From Pseudomonas fragi (GTDB lineage Bacteria > Pseudomonadota > Gammaproteobacteria > Pseudomonadales > Pseudomonadaceae): a stretch of 64,000 nucleotides of DNA. Made by a program: the position numbers and the translations under genes. The number at the start of each line of letters is the position of its first letter. Positions within the stretch are counted from its first letter, which is position 1. A model generated the notes under the pieces. The model worked only from the letters and a program-made list of their open reading frames with translations, ran no database searches and had not been told where the DNA came from. Below are positions 39,708 to 50,440 of this stretch, one piece after another. The stretch is from the NCBI RefSeq assembly GCF_002269505.1, contig NZ_NQKQ01000017.1, positions 1 through 64,000 of the forward strand, read 5' to 3'.

Positions 39708-40502
39708 TTACTCTTCGAGGCTGCCCATGGCGGTGGTGTTGAAGCCGCCGTCTACGTACATGATTTCGCCGCTGATGCCCGATGCCAGGTCCGAGCACAG
39801 GAACGCGCCGGCATTGCCGACTTCGTCGATGGTCACGTTGCGACGCAGTGGGGTTTGCGCTTCGTTGGCCGCCAGCATTTTGCGGAAGTTCTTGATGCCC
39901 GACGCTGCCAGGGTACGGATCGGGCCAGCCGATACGCAGTTAACGCGAGTACCCTCAGGGCCCAGGCTGCCTGCCAGGTAACGTACACCGGCTTCCAGGC
40001 TGGCCTTGGCCATGCCCATCACGTTGTAGTTAGGCATGGTGCGCTCTGCGCCCAGGTAGGACAGGGTCAGCAGGCTGCCGTTGCGGCCTTTCATCATCGG
40101 GCGGCCGGCTTTGGCCAGGGCCACGAAGCTGTAGGCGCTGATGTCGTGAGCGATGCGGAAGCCTTCACGGGTGGTAGCGTCGGTGAAGTCGCCATCCAGT
40201 TGGTCGCCAGGGGCGAAGCCTACGGAGTGAACGATGCAGTCCAGGCCGTCCCACTTCTTGCTCAGGTCTTCGAAAACCTTGGCGATTTCTTCATCGCTGG
40301 CCACGTCGCAAGGGAAGCACAGCTCAGGGTTCGAGCCCCAGCCTGCGGCGAATTCTTCAACACGACCTTTCAGCTTTTCGTTCTGATAAGTGAAAGCCAG
40401 CTCGGCGCCTTCACGGTGCATGGCGGCAGCAATGCCAGAAGCGATGGACAATTTGCTAGCGACACCAACGATCAGTACGCGCTTACCGGTGAGAAAACCC
40501 AT
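39708..40502 (-). CDS. fabI: Enoyl-ACP reductase (NADH) FabI
   Basis: FabI carries out the last reduction step of fatty acid elongation and is the target of triclosan. The 264-residue protein has the FabI-type N-terminus [20 protein letters not shown] and the catalytic Tyr and Lys in [13 protein letters not shown] chose ATG 40502 as the family start. It lies 19 bases downstream of nppD on the same strand and may share its transcript. Confidence 0.96.
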   Translation of the reverse strand: MGFLTGKRVLIVGVASKLSIASGIAAAMHREGAELAFTYQNEKLKGRVEEFAAGWGSNPELCFPCDVASDEEIAKVFEDLSKKWDGLDCIVHSVGFAPGDQLDGDFTDATTREGFRIAHDISAYSFVALAKAGRPMMKGRNGSLLTLSYLGAERTMPNYNVMGMAKASLEAGVRYLAGSLGPEGTRVNCVSAGPIRTLAASGIKNFRKMLAANEAQTPLRRNVTIDEVGNAGAFLCSDLASGISGEIMYVDGGFNTTAMGSLEE

Positions 40503-40521
40503 GTGTTGTTCCTCTATCAGG

Positions 40522-42132
40522 TTAATCGACAGCCACTGGTGCCAAAAAGGCGGCTTCCAGCAGCTGTTGTGTATATGGATGTTGCGGTGAGGCAAAGATA
40601 CTTTGCGCATCACCCTGTTCGACCACTTGGCCATGCTTGACCACCATCAACTGGTGGCTCAGCGCTTTGACGACAGCCAGGTCATGGCTGATAAACAAAT
40701 ACGTCAGGTTGTGCCTGGTTTGCAGTGAGCGCAGCAGCTCAACCACCTGGCGTTGCACTGTGCGGTCCAACGCCGAGGTTGGCTCGTCCAGCAAAATCAA
40801 CTCCGGTTTCAAGACCAGGGCTCGGGCAATGGCGATTCGTTGCCGTTGTCCGCCTGAAAACTCGTGAGGGTAACGGTGCCGGGTTTCCGGATCCAGACCT
40901 ACTTCTCGCAAGGCTTCAATAATTGCAATTTCCTGCTCTGCATCGGTACCCATGCGGTGAATACGCAAGCCTTCACCGACAATCTCGCTGACGCTCATGC
41001 GCGGGCTGAGACTGCCGAAGGGGTCCTGGAACACCACCTGCATTTCCCGGCGCAGCGGCCGTACTTCTTTCTGCGACAAGCAGTCTAGCCGTTTGCCTTC
41101 AAAACTGATCGAACCCTTGCTGGCAATCAAACGTAAAATCGCCAGCCCCAGGGTCGACTTGCCCGATCCGCTTTCACCCACAATGCCCAAGGTCTGGCCC
41201 TGGGGCAGGCTGAAGTTGATGCCGTCGACCGCTTTAACGTAATCAACGGTCTTGCGCAACAGCCCTTTCTTGATCGGGAACCATACTTTCAGGTCCTCGA
41301 CCTGCAGCAATGGCGGACCGGCAACGGTGTTGGCCGGGCCTCCGCTGGGCTCTGCACTGAGCAGTTCCCGGGTGTAAGGATGTTGCGGCGAACGGAACAG
41401 TTGCTCGCACGATGCTTGTTCGACGATTAAACCGCGCTGCATGACACATACGCGATGCGCAATTCTTCGCACAAGGTTCAAATCGTGACTGATCAGTAAC
41501 AGCGACATGCCCAGGCGGGCCTGCAGGTCCTTGAGCAAGTCGAGGATTTTAAGCTGTACCGTGACGTCCAGTGCCGTGGTCGGTTCATCGGCAATCAGCA
41601 ACTCGGGCTCGTTGGCCAGGGCCATGGCGATCATCACACGCTGTCTCTGGCCGCCTGAGAGCTCGTGTGGCAGCGCTTTGAGGCGTTTGTGAGGTTCGGG
41701 TATGCCTACCAGTTCCAGAAGCTCCAGGGTGCGCAGGGTGGCGGCCTTGCCGGTGAGCCCCTTGTGAATGCCGAGCACCTCATTGATTTGTTTTTCAATG
41801 CTGTGCAGCGGATTGAGCGAGGTCATCGGCTCTTGAAAAATCATTGCGATGCGATTGCCGCGGATGTGTCGCAGTTTTTTTTCGTCCGCGCTCAGTAAAT
41901 CATGCCCGCCATAGCTGATCGTACCGGTAGGGTGGCGCGCAAGCGGGTAGGGCAACAGCCTGAGGATCGAGTGCGCAGTCACCGATTTGCCCGAACCGCT
42001 TTCGCCAACCAGGGCCAGGGTTTCGCCACGCCTGATATCAAAACTGATTCCTTGCACTACTCGCTGCGGGGTTTCCCCCGCGACAAACTCCACGCTGAGG
42101 TCGCGCACTTCGATCAGATTGTCCTGCGTCAT
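40522..42132 (-). CDS. nppD: ABC importer ATPase NppD/YejF (two nucleotide domains)
   Basis: The 536-residue protein has two complete ATPase domains in one chain, each with Walker A GESGSGKS (about residues 42-49 and 327-334) and a signature (LSGGQRQR and FSGGQRQR). This fused form is normal for YejF. It powers the importer formed with NppB and NppC. I chose ATG 42132, where the conserved N-terminus begins; the frame is open further upstream inside nppC. One base separates it from the nppC stop. Confidence 0.92.
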   Translation of the reverse strand: MTQDNLIEVRDLSVEFVAGETPQRVVQGISFDIRRGETLALVGESGSGKSVTAHSILRLLPYPLARHPTGTISYGGHDLLSADEKKLRHIRGNRIAMIFQEPMTSLNPLHSIEKQINEVLGIHKGLTGKAATLRTLELLELVGIPEPHKRLKALPHELSGGQRQRVMIAMALANEPELLIADEPTTALDVTVQLKILDLLKDLQARLGMSLLLISHDLNLVRRIAHRVCVMQRGLIVEQASCEQLFRSPQHPYTRELLSAEPSGGPANTVAGPPLLQVEDLKVWFPIKKGLLRKTVDYVKAVDGINFSLPQGQTLGIVGESGSGKSTLGLAILRLIASKGSISFEGKRLDCLSQKEVRPLRREMQVVFQDPFGSLSPRMSVSEIVGEGLRIHRMGTDAEQEIAIIEALREVGLDPETRHRYPHEFSGGQRQRIAIARALVLKPELILLDEPTSALDRTVQRQVVELLRSLQTRHNLTYLFISHDLAVVKALSHQLMVVKHGQVVEQGDAQSIFASPQHPYTQQLLEAAFLAPVAVD

Positions 42133-42133
42133 G

Positions 42134-43153
42134 TTATTTCCTCGGGTCGAAGGCATCGCGGGCGGACTCACCGATAAACACCAGCAGGCTGAGCATAATG
42201 GCCAGTACCGCGAAGGCACTGATCCCCAGCCAGGGTGCCTGCAGGTTGGATTTGCCCTGGGCCACCAGTTCACCCAGGGAGGGCGCGCCAGGTGGCAGGC
42301 CGAAGCCCAGGAAGTCCAGTGCAGTGAGGGTGCCAATGGCGCCAGTGAGGATAAATGGCATGAAGGTCATGGTGGACACCATCGCGTTGGGCAGAATGTG
42401 ACGGTACATAATGGCCATGTCCTGCATGCCAAGGGCGCGGGCGGCACGCACATATTCCAGATTACGCCCACGCAGGAATTCGGCGCGTACTACGTCTACC
42501 AGGCTCATCCACGAGAACAGCAGCATGATCCCCAGCAGCCACCAGAAGTTGGGCTGCACAAAACTGGCGAGGATGATCAACAGGTACAGCACCGGCAAGC
42601 CTGACCAGATTTCCAGAAAGCGCTGACCGGCAAGGTCGACCCAGCCACCATAAAAGCCCTGCAGGGCCCCGGCGATCACGCCGATGATGGAGCTCAGTAC
42701 CGTCAGGGTCAGGGCGAACAGCACCGATATGCGAAAGCCATAAATCACCCGGGCCAGCACATCGCGGCCCTGGTCATCGGTGCCCAGCCAGTTCTCGGCG
42801 GAGGGCGGAGCAGGGGCCGGGACTTTCAGGTCGTAGTTGATGCTCTGATAGCTGTAGGGGATGGGCGGCCACAGCACCCAGGCATCTTTCTTGGCCAGCA
42901 GTTCACGGATATACGGGCTTTTGTAGTTGGCTTCGAGGGGGAACTCGCCACCGAAGTCGGTCTCGGGATAGCGCTTGAGTGCCGGGAAATACCACTCCCC
43001 GTCGTAATTGATCACCAGCGGCTTGTCGTTGGCAATGAACTCGGCGTTGAGGCTGAGCCCGAACAGCACCAGAAAGATCCACAGCGACCACCAGCCACGC
43101 TTATTGGCTTTGAATCTGGCAAAACGGCGTCGATTGAGGGGGGATAATTTCAT
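42134..43153 (-). CDS. nppC: ABC importer permease NppC/YejE
   Basis: The 339-residue permease has an N-terminal helix, a periplasmic loop of about 90 residues, and five more helices carrying the EAA-type motif VRAARALGMQDMAIMYRHILPN. YejE-type proteins share this layout. The ATG at 43153 (KLSPLNRRR) overlaps the end region of nppB, and the two are coupled. Confidence 0.92.
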   Translation of the reverse strand: MKLSPLNRRRFARFKANKRGWWSLWIFLVLFGLSLNAEFIANDKPLVINYDGEWYFPALKRYPETDFGGEFPLEANYKSPYIRELLAKKDAWVLWPPIPYSYQSINYDLKVPAPAPPSAENWLGTDDQGRDVLARVIYGFRISVLFALTLTVLSSIIGVIAGALQGFYGGWVDLAGQRFLEIWSGLPVLYLLIILASFVQPNFWWLLGIMLLFSWMSLVDVVRAEFLRGRNLEYVRAARALGMQDMAIMYRHILPNAMVSTMTFMPFILTGAIGTLTALDFLGFGLPPGAPSLGELVAQGKSNLQAPWLGISAFAVLAIMLSLLVFIGESARDAFDPRK

Positions 43154-43154
43154 C

Positions 43155-44228
43155 TCAATGCTCCCTGCTTTCAAAGTCGATGCGCGGATCAACCAGGGTG
43201 TATGAGAGGTCGCCGATCAGCTTCACCACCAGCCCGACCAGCGTGAAAATAAACAGGGTGCCAAATACCACGGGGTAGTCGCGGTTGATCGCCGCCTCAA
43301 AACTCATCAGGCCCAGGCCGTCGAGGGAAAAAATCACTTCGACCAGCAGCGAGCCGGTAAAGAAAATCCCGATAAAGGCCGAAGGGAAACCGGCAATCAC
43401 CAGCAGCATGGCGTTGCGGAACACGTGGCCATAGAGCACGCGATGGTTGGTCAGGCCCTTGGCTTTGGCAGTAACGACGTACTGTTTGTTGATTTCATCC
43501 AGAAAGCTGTTTTTGGTCAGCAAGGTCATGGTGGCAAAGTTGCCGATCACCAGCGCCGTGACGGGTAATGCCAGATGCCAGAAATAATCGAGAATCTTGC
43601 CGCCCAGGCTCAGCTCGTCGAAGTTGTTGGAGGTCAGGCCGCGCAACGGGAACCAGTCGAAATAACTGCCCCCGGCAAACAGCACGATCAGCAGGATGGC
43701 AAACAGGAAGGCCGGGATCGCATAGCCGACGATGATCAGTGAGCTGGTCCAGACGTCGAAGTGGCTTCCGTGGCGCGTGGCCTTGGCGATCCCCAGCGGG
43801 ATCGACACCAGGTACATGATCAGGGTGCTCCACAAACCCAGGGAGATGGAGACCGGCATCTTCTCCTTGATCAGGTCGATGACCTTGGCATCGCGGAAGA
43901 AACTCTCGCCGAAGTCCAGTTGTGCGTAGTTCTTGATCATGATCCACAAACGTTCCGGCGCCGACTTGTCGAAGCCGTACATCTTTTCGATTTCCTTGAC
44001 CAGCTCCGGGTCGAGCCCCTGTGCGCCGCGATAGTTGGAGCCGGCCACCGAGACTTCCGAACCGCCGCCCGCGATGCGGCTGGTCGCGCCGTCAAAACCC
44101 TCGAGCTTGGCAATCATCTGCTCGACAGGGCCACCGGGGGCGGCCTGGATGATGATGAAGTTAATCAGCAGTATCCCGAAAAGCGTCGGAATGATCAGCA
44201 GCAGTCGCCTGAAAATATAAGCCAGCAT
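43155..44228 (-). CDS. nppB: ABC importer permease NppB/YejB
   Basis: The 357-residue permease starts [20 protein letters not shown], the typical DppB/YejB N-terminus, followed by a periplasmic loop and five helices with [20 protein letters not shown] as the EAA loop. It pairs with NppC. The stop of nppA2 is one base upstream of its start. Confidence 0.92.
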   Translation of the reverse strand: MLAYIFRRLLLIIPTLFGILLINFIIIQAAPGGPVEQMIAKLEGFDGATSRIAGGGSEVSVAGSNYRGAQGLDPELVKEIEKMYGFDKSAPERLWIMIKNYAQLDFGESFFRDAKVIDLIKEKMPVSISLGLWSTLIMYLVSIPLGIAKATRHGSHFDVWTSSLIIVGYAIPAFLFAILLIVLFAGGSYFDWFPLRGLTSNNFDELSLGGKILDYFWHLALPVTALVIGNFATMTLLTKNSFLDEINKQYVVTAKAKGLTNHRVLYGHVFRNAMLLVIAGFPSAFIGIFFTGSLLVEVIFSLDGLGLMSFEAAINRDYPVVFGTLFIFTLVGLVVKLIGDLSYTLVDPRIDFESREH

Positions 44229-46070
44229 TTAAGGCTCCTGGCTCGCGCTTGCAGGTTTACTGGAGGGCGCAGGTTGGACGTCAGGTTTGGCCCACCAGGT
44301 GGTGGTGCCAATATCGTATTTGGGCGTGACTTCGGGGTGGCCAATATGGTTCGAGTAAGCCACGCGCCATGTTTTGATATGCCAGTTGGGAATCACATAA
44401 AAGCCCCACTGCAGCACGCGGTCCAGTGCCCGGGCATGATTGATCAGGCTTTGCCGGGACTCTGCGTTGATCAGGCCCTCGGTCAACTGGTCGATGGCCG
44501 GGTCCTTGAGGCCGATAAAGTTGCGGCTGCCGGGTTTGTCGATGCTCTGCGACTCCCAGTATTCGCGCTGTTCGCTGCCCGGTGAGTTAGATTGCGGGAA
44601 ACTGCCGACAATCATGTCGTAATCCCGTGAGCGCAGGCGGTTGAGATACTGGGAGGTGTCGACCCGGCGAATCTGCAAGTCGATGCCCAGATCGCTGAGG
44701 TTGCGCTTGTACGGCAGCAGGATGCGTTCGAACTCCGTTTGTGCCAGCAAAAATTCGATTTTCACCGGCTTGCCCTGGGCGTCGACCATCTTGTCATCGA
44801 CGATGCGCCAGCCGGCGTCTTGCAGCAGTTGATAGGCGCGGCGCTGTTGCTCGCGAATCATGCCGCTGGCATCGGTAACGCTGGGCTTGAACACGTCCGT
44901 AAACACCTGCTCGGGAATCTGCCCGCGCAAGGGTTCCAGAATGGCCAGCTCGGCTTCGCTTGGAGGCGCCTTGGCGGCCATTTCCGAGTTCTCGAAGTAG
45001 CTGCCGGTACGCGCATAGGCGCCGTTGAACAGTTGCTTGTTGGCCCATTCAAAGTCGAACAGCAGGCTCAGCGCCTCGCGAACGCGCACATCCTGGAACA
45101 TTGGCCTGCGCAGGTTGAAGACAAACCCCTGCATGCCTGTCGGGTTGTGGTTACGGATTTCTTCCTTTTTCAGGCGGCCCTGGGTAAATGCCGGGGCGTT
45201 GTAGGCTCCCGCCCAGTTTTTCGCGCTGATCTCCAGCCAGTAATCAAACTGACCGGCCTTGAGAGCTTCGAAGGCAACGCTGTTGTCGCGAAAGTAATCG
45301 ACGGTGATGGCGTCGAAGTTGTACAGGCCCTTGTTGATGGGCAGGTCCTTGCCCCAGTAGTCCTTGTTGCGCTCGTAACGGATCGAGCGGCCGGGCTTGA
45401 TTTCGGCGATGGTGTAGGGGCCGCTGCCAGGCGGGATTTCCAGGTTGCCCTTGTTGAAGTCGCGGGTTTCCCACCAGTGCTTGGGCAATACCGGGAGCTG
45501 GCCAAGGATCAGCGGCAACTCACGGTTTTTGTTGTGCTTGAAGGTGAATTTGACCTGCAGCGGGTTTTCCGCGATGGCCTGGTCGACATCACTGTAATAG
45601 CCCTTGTACAGCGGTGAGCCGCTCTTCATCAGGGTGTCGAAGCTGAATACGACATCATCGGCACGAATCGGCTGGCCATCGCTGAACTTTGCTTCTGGGC
45701 GCAGGTAATAGCGCACCCAGCTGTTGTCCGGGGCCTTTTCGATTTTCTCGGCGATCAACCCGTAGGACGTGAACGGTTCATCCAGGGTTGAACGGGCCAG
45801 GGTGTCGTAAGTCAGTTCGATATCGTCGGCCGGCACGCCTTTGTTGATAAAGGGATTGAGGCTGTCGAAGCTGCCCAGTGCGGACTTGCGAAATGTGCCG
45901 CCCTTGGGCGCATCCGGATTGACGTATTCCACATGTTTGAAGTTGGCCGGGTATTTCGGTGGCTCGTCGTAGAGGGTCAGGGCATGTTGGGGAGCGGCCA
46001 GCGCTGCGCAGGCAAAACCGGCCAATAGCATGCTGCAAAGGGGCTTTAGCAAGGTATGCAAGGGCATCAT
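44229..46070 (-). CDS. nppA2: Extracellular solute-binding protein NppA2 (YejA-like)
   Basis: This 613-residue periplasmic binding protein of the family-5 oligopeptide type has a signal peptide ending at about Ala25 and the YejA-like start HALTLYDEPPKYPANFKH. It presents peptides, peptidyl nucleoside antibiotics or microcin C-like compounds to the permease. The ATG overlaps the stop of nppA1 as ATGA. The two binding proteins are clear paralogues and share, for example, NPDAPKGGT. Confidence 0.88.
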   Translation of the reverse strand: MMPLHTLLKPLCSMLLAGFACAALAAPQHALTLYDEPPKYPANFKHVEYVNPDAPKGGTFRKSALGSFDSLNPFINKGVPADDIELTYDTLARSTLDEPFTSYGLIAEKIEKAPDNSWVRYYLRPEAKFSDGQPIRADDVVFSFDTLMKSGSPLYKGYYSDVDQAIAENPLQVKFTFKHNKNRELPLILGQLPVLPKHWWETRDFNKGNLEIPPGSGPYTIAEIKPGRSIRYERNKDYWGKDLPINKGLYNFDAITVDYFRDNSVAFEALKAGQFDYWLEISAKNWAGAYNAPAFTQGRLKKEEIRNHNPTGMQGFVFNLRRPMFQDVRVREALSLLFDFEWANKQLFNGAYARTGSYFENSEMAAKAPPSEAELAILEPLRGQIPEQVFTDVFKPSVTDASGMIREQQRRAYQLLQDAGWRIVDDKMVDAQGKPVKIEFLLAQTEFERILLPYKRNLSDLGIDLQIRRVDTSQYLNRLRSRDYDMIVGSFPQSNSPGSEQREYWESQSIDKPGSRNFIGLKDPAIDQLTEGLINAESRQSLINHARALDRVLQWGFYVIPNWHIKTWRVAYSNHIGHPEVTPKYDIGTTTWWAKPDVQPAPSSKPASASQEP

Positions 46071-47899
46071 TGTGTTTTCTCCGTAGGCTTAAGCCACCAC
46101 GCGCTAAGGCCCAGTGTGTAGGGCGGCGTAGTCACAAAGGCGAACCGGTTGCGGTACGCCAGGCGGTGATAGTTCAGATACCAGTTAGGAATGATGTAGT
46201 GCTGCCACAGCAGAACACGGTCCAGGGCCCGTCCAGCAGACAATTGCTCGTCGCGGGTCTGGGCGGCCAGCAAGCGTTCCAGCAACTGATCCACGACAGG
46301 GTTGGCCACACCTGCATAATTCTTGCTGCCCTTGACGTTGGCCTGGCTGGAGTGGAAGTACTGCCACTGCTCAAGACCGGGGCTCAGGGTCTGGTCGAGG
46401 GTCATCAGAATCATGTCGAAGTCGAATTGATCCAGGCGCTGTTTGTATTGCGCGCGATCCACGGTGCGCAGCCGGGCGTCGATACCGATACTGGCCAGGT
46501 TTTCCACGTAGGGTTGCAGGATGCGCTCAAGGTTGGGGTTTACCAGCAATATTTCGAACCGTAGCGGTTTGCCTTCACTGTTGAGCAGCCGTTGGCCGGA
46601 TAGTTTCCAGCCGCCTTTACTGAGCAGCTCCAGCGCCTGGCGCATGGTTTCGCGGGGGATCCCGCGCCCGTCGGTTTGCGGCAGGGCAAAGGCCTGGCTG
46701 AACAGTTCGGGGGCAAGCTGGCTGCGCCAGGGTGAAAGCATCAGCCATTCATGCCCTTGGGGAATGCCGCTGGCCGAAAACTCACTGTTGGGGTAATAGC
46801 TCATGGCTCGCTGGTACGCGCCGTTGAACAGTGTGCGGTTAGTCCATTCAAAGTCGAACATCAGGCCCAGGGCTTCACGCACGTTGTCTTGGGCGAAGGT
46901 AGGGCGGCGGCTGTTCATGAACAGCCCCTGGGTTTGTGTCGGGATCTGGTGGGTAATTTCGGCTTTGATTACATCGCCCCGACGCACCGCTGGAAAGTTA
47001 TAGCCGTTGGCCCAGTTCTTGGCCTGGTGCTCGATGTAAATGTCGAACTCGCGGGCTTTGAAGGCCTCGAACGCCACATCGCTGTCGCGGTAGAACTCCA
47101 CCTCGACCCGCTCGAAATTGTATTTGCCGCGGTTGACCGGCAGGTTGGCGCCCCACCAGTTTTTGACGTGCTCGAATACCAACTGGCGCCCGGGGGTGAC
47201 CTTGGTGATGCGATAAGGCCCGCTACCCAGCGGTGGCTCAAAGGTGGTGGCTTTGAAATCGCGTTTTGCCCAGTAATGCTGGGGCAGCACGGGCAACTCG
47301 CCCAGGCGCAGAATCAGCAAGGGGTTGCCTGCGCGCTTGAATACGAAGCGAATCCGCTTGGGCCCCAGGATATCGACCCGCTGGACTTCCTGAAGATTGG
47401 TACGGTATTGCGGATGGCCTTCTTTAAGCAGCAGGTTGTAGGAGAATGCCACGTCGTAGGCCGTTATCGGGGCACCGTCGTGAAAACGGGCTTCGGGGCG
47501 CAGGTTAAAAACCACCCAGCTGCGGTCTTCGTTGTACTCCACCGACTGGGCGATCAAGCCATAACTGGAGGTGGGCTCATCGCCGGAAGGGGCGTACTGG
47601 CCCGTGCCTGCCATCAGCGTTTCGTTGAGTTCATTGACCCCGTATTGCAGGAAGTTGGGGGTCGAGACCGGGCTGGTGCCCTTGAAAGTGTAGGGGTTGA
47701 GCGTGTCGAAGGTGCCGAACGCCATAACCTTCAATGTGCCGCCTTTGGGCGCGTCAGGGTTTACCCAGTCGAAATGGGTAAAGGTAGCGGGGTACTTGAG
47801 TGTGCCGAACTGCGCATAACCGTGGCTTTCGCTCAGGGTTGCGCTGGCGGGGAAGCTCAAGGCCAGGCTGATAAATAGCGTAAGGAGGGAACGCGTCAA
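46067..47899 (-). CDS. nppA1: Extracellular solute-binding protein NppA1 (YejA-like)
   Basis: This is the first gene of the npp operon. The protein is about 610 residues and has the same family-5 binding fold as NppA2, including WVNPDAPKGGTLKVMAFGTF. The start is uncertain. A TTG at 47899 gives a good signal peptide (TRSLLTLFISLALSFPASA); a GTG at 47974 would add 25 residues before it. I prefer the TTG, with GGATCGGA upstream. Two binding proteins for one transporter may widen the substrate range. Confidence 0.82.
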   Translation of the reverse strand: MTRSLLTLFISLALSFPASATLSESHGYAQFGTLKYPATFTHFDWVNPDAPKGGTLKVMAFGTFDTLNPYTFKGTSPVSTPNFLQYGVNELNETLMAGTGQYAPSGDEPTSSYGLIAQSVEYNEDRSWVVFNLRPEARFHDGAPITAYDVAFSYNLLLKEGHPQYRTNLQEVQRVDILGPKRIRFVFKRAGNPLLILRLGELPVLPQHYWAKRDFKATTFEPPLGSGPYRITKVTPGRQLVFEHVKNWWGANLPVNRGKYNFERVEVEFYRDSDVAFEAFKAREFDIYIEHQAKNWANGYNFPAVRRGDVIKAEITHQIPTQTQGLFMNSRRPTFAQDNVREALGLMFDFEWTNRTLFNGAYQRAMSYYPNSEFSASGIPQGHEWLMLSPWRSQLAPELFSQAFALPQTDGRGIPRETMRQALELLSKGGWKLSGQRLLNSEGKPLRFEILLVNPNLERILQPYVENLASIGIDARLRTVDRAQYKQRLDQFDFDMILMTLDQTLSPGLEQWQYFHSSQANVKGSKNYAGVANPVVDQLLERLLAAQTRDEQLSAGRALDRVLLWQHYIIPNWYLNYHRLAYRNRFAFVTTPPYTLGLSAWWLKPTEKTQ

Positions 47900-47987
47900 G
47901 TCAGAGATCCGATCCAGGCATTGGGCTTTAGGTTTCCTTACAGTAACAGCTTGTATCTGTAGGAAAAAGACCACTCAGGAAAGCACT

Positions 47988-48033
47988 GCGGGCAAGCTTC
48001 GCCCTACTTTTTTGTAGGAATCAGCTTGCCCGC
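47988..48033. repeat. Small REP-like palindrome GCGGGCAAGC
   Basis: GCGGGCAAGC (47988-47997) is inverted at 48024-48033, with a second short pairing CCCTAC/GTAGG inside. It lies between the start of nppA1 and the end of mltD. Confidence 0.7.
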
Positions 48034-48052
48034 ACGGGTATCTGTGGTGTGC

Positions 48053-49453
48053 TTATCGCGGCTTGGAAACGGTCAGCATTTGCCCCGGTTTGAGGGCTTT
48101 GGCGCTGTTGGGATTCCAGCGCTTGAGATGTTGCATCTCAACGTTGAAACGCTTGGCAACGATATACAGCGAATCGCCTTTTTGCACCTTGTATTGCGTA
48201 GGTTTGCGGCCTGATGGCTTGCGCGTGTCCTGCATGACCAGGATCTGTCCGGCCTTGAGGTTGTTGCCGCTGAGCTTGTTCCAGTGCTGCAGGTCTTTGA
48301 CATCGACCTTGTTGGCCTTGGCAATCAGGGTCAGGTTGTCGCCGCTCTTGACCCGGTACTTGCGGTTCAGGCGGGCTGGGGATGTGCTTGCTACCTTGTC
48401 AAACACCGGTTTGTTGGGGCGCAGGCTGACCAGTTGATCGGAGCTGAGATTGGACAGGCTGGCGGTCAACAGTTGGGCTTTGGCCGTGGGCACCAGCAGG
48501 TGCTGCGGGCCATCGGTGGTGGCGCGCTGTTTATAGGCGGGGTTGAGCTGGAACATCTCGTCTTCGTCGATCTCGGCCAGGGCTGCCACGCGGGACAGGT
48601 CCATGGACTGTTTGATCTCGACCATTTCGAAGTAGGGTTCGTTGGCGATCGGGTTGAGGTTGATGCCGTAGGCTTCAGGAGCCAGAACCACTTGCGACAG
48701 GGCCAGCAGTTTTGGCACGTAGTCTTTGGTTTCCTGAGGCAGCGGCAGGTTCCAGTAGTCGGTTGGCAAACCTAGCTTTTCATTGCGCTCGATGGCCCGG
48801 CTGACCGTGCCTTCGCCGGCGTTGTAAGCCGCCAGGGCCAGCAGCCAGTCACCGTTGAACATGTCATGCAGACGGTTCAGGTAGTTCAGGGCTGCGAGGG
48901 TCGAGGCCGTGATATCACGACGACCGTCATAGGCCCGGGTTTGGCGCAGGTTGAAGTAACGGCCGGTCGAGGGAATGAACTGCCAGAGCCCGACCGCATT
49001 GGCGTGGGAGTACGCCATTGGGTTGTAGGCGCTTTCGATGGCTGGCAGCAAGGCCAGTTCCAGCGGCATGTTGCGTTCTTCGAGGCGCTCCACGATGTAG
49101 TGGATATAAAGGCTGCCGCGCTCACCCGCGTTTTCGAGAAACGACGGGTTGCTGGCAAACCACAGGCGCTGCTGTTCAATTCGGGGGTTGACGTTCTGGC
49201 CGTCCTGCAATTTGAAGCCCTGGCGCATGCGCTCCCATACATCTTGTGGGGGCAGGGGGCTGGGCTTCTGGCTGAGCCAGAGTGGATCCTGAGGAACACG
49301 TTTGGCGATTTTAAGGCTGGCCCGTTCGGTGGTTTGCGCCGAATGATCCATGGACTGGCAGCCCGCGAGAGTGGCGGACACGACCACCGCGATGGCTTTA
49401 ACCAAGCGCGTCAATGCGTCTGAATTGATGGAGTTACCTTTAAATGACGACAT
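48053..49453 (-). CDS. mltD: Membrane-bound lytic murein transglycosylase D
   Basis: MltD cleaves peptidoglycan to form anhydromuropeptides. The 466-residue precursor has a lipobox LAGC (Cys32), an SLT domain with catalytic Glu140 in LLPAIESAYNP and the motifs GLWQFIPSTGRY and ALAAYNAGEGTV, and two C-terminal LysM domains (about 365-410 and 419-466). The ATG at 49453 is followed by a rather long N-terminal region before the lipobox. The position between npp and gloB matches PAO1. Confidence 0.94.
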   Translation of the reverse strand: MSSFKGNSINSDALTRLVKAIAVVVSATLAGCQSMDHSAQTTERASLKIAKRVPQDPLWLSQKPSPLPPQDVWERMRQGFKLQDGQNVNPRIEQQRLWFASNPSFLENAGERGSLYIHYIVERLEERNMPLELALLPAIESAYNPMAYSHANAVGLWQFIPSTGRYFNLRQTRAYDGRRDITASTLAALNYLNRLHDMFNGDWLLALAAYNAGEGTVSRAIERNEKLGLPTDYWNLPLPQETKDYVPKLLALSQVVLAPEAYGINLNPIANEPYFEMVEIKQSMDLSRVAALAEIDEDEMFQLNPAYKQRATTDGPQHLLVPTAKAQLLTASLSNLSSDQLVSLRPNKPVFDKVASTSPARLNRKYRVKSGDNLTLIAKANKVDVKDLQHWNKLSGNNLKAGQILVMQDTRKPSGRKPTQYKVQKGDSLYIVAKRFNVEMQHLKRWNPNSAKALKPGQMLTVSKPR

Positions 49454-49551
49454 TGTTTTGAAAAAAGTTCAGGAAAAAATGTCGGGGGATTCTAGAAAGC
49501 AGGGGGGACGCGGTCAACTGTTGAGAATTTTTGTGCTGACCGCGCCCGCTT

Positions 49552-50331
49552 TTAAAACTGGTCTTTCCAGCTGCGCAGGCTGGCAAAGACCGCACTGGGC
49601 GAGTCGTTGTTGAGGGAATTCCACTCGTCAGCTTTTTCTTTAACAGATGTTTCATTGACTCGCAGAAAGGGATTTGTGCGTAATTCGAGTGCTATAGATG
49701 ATGGCAAGCTGATACGGCCTGCAGCGCGCCATTGCGTCACTTGCGCGACTCGTGCGGCTATATCCGGGTTGTTCGGTTCCACTGCCTGGGCGAAGCGCAG
49801 GTTGCTCAAGGTGTATTCGTGGGTGCAGTACACGCCTGTGTGGCCGGGCAGTGCCGCCAGGCGGCCGAGGGAGTGGTGCATTTGCTCGGGTGTGCCCTCG
49901 AACAGTCGCCCACAGCCTGCGGCGAACAGGGTATCGCCGCAAAACAGCAATGGCGCCACCGGGTCCAGGTGATAGTAGGCGATATGCCCAAGTGTATGGC
50001 CGGGTACCAGCAGTATCTGGAACTCTAGGCCCAGCACGCTGATGCGCTCGCCATCGTTGAGTGCCACTTGTCGGGCCGGTATGGTCTCAAGTGCCGGGCC
50101 CCAAACCTTCGCGTTAGTGTGTGCGTGAAGTTGTGCAACGCCGTCCACATGATCGAAGTGATGATGGGTGATCAGAATGTCGCTGAGCACCCAGCCCGGG
50201 TGCTGCTCCAGCCACGCCAGAACCGGCGCGGCATCACCCGGATCGACCACGGCGCAGCGCATTTGGGTAGTGTCCTGTAACAACCAGATGTAGTTGTCAT
50301 TGAAGGCGGGCAGGGCGTCGATCTGTAACAT
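49552..50331 (-). CDS. gloB: Hydroxyacylglutathione hydrolase (glyoxalase II)
   Basis: GloB hydrolyses S-lactoylglutathione to lactate and glutathione, completing methylglyoxal detoxification. The 259-residue metallo-beta-lactamase-fold protein has the metal motif [10 protein letters not shown] (residues 55-64) and the [10 protein letters not shown] and [19 protein letters not shown] segments. I chose ATG 50331 as the family start. It is divergent from the methyltransferase gene. Confidence 0.96.
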   Translation of the reverse strand: MLQIDALPAFNDNYIWLLQDTTQMRCAVVDPGDAAPVLAWLEQHPGWVLSDILITHHHFDHVDGVAQLHAHTNAKVWGPALETIPARQVALNDGERISVLGLEFQILLVPGHTLGHIAYYHLDPVAPLLFCGDTLFAAGCGRLFEGTPEQMHHSLGRLAALPGHTGVYCTHEYTLSNLRFAQAVEPNNPDIAARVAQVTQWRAAGRISLPSSIALELRTNPFLRVNETSVKEKADEWNSLNNDSPSAVFASLRSWKDQF

Positions 50332-50440
50332 GGTGCAATTCCCAAGTGCGAAACAATGGCGCATCTTAGGGTCTGTTGACGTTTAATTGCGAGCCGCGTC
50401 ATCAGGGCTTGCGACAGGTAGATGGCGAGTTGGAGGAGCA

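Noticed and set aside
40522..42132. Possible artificial fusion of two ATPase genes
   Set aside because: YejF/NppD proteins normally contain two nucleotide-binding domains in one chain.
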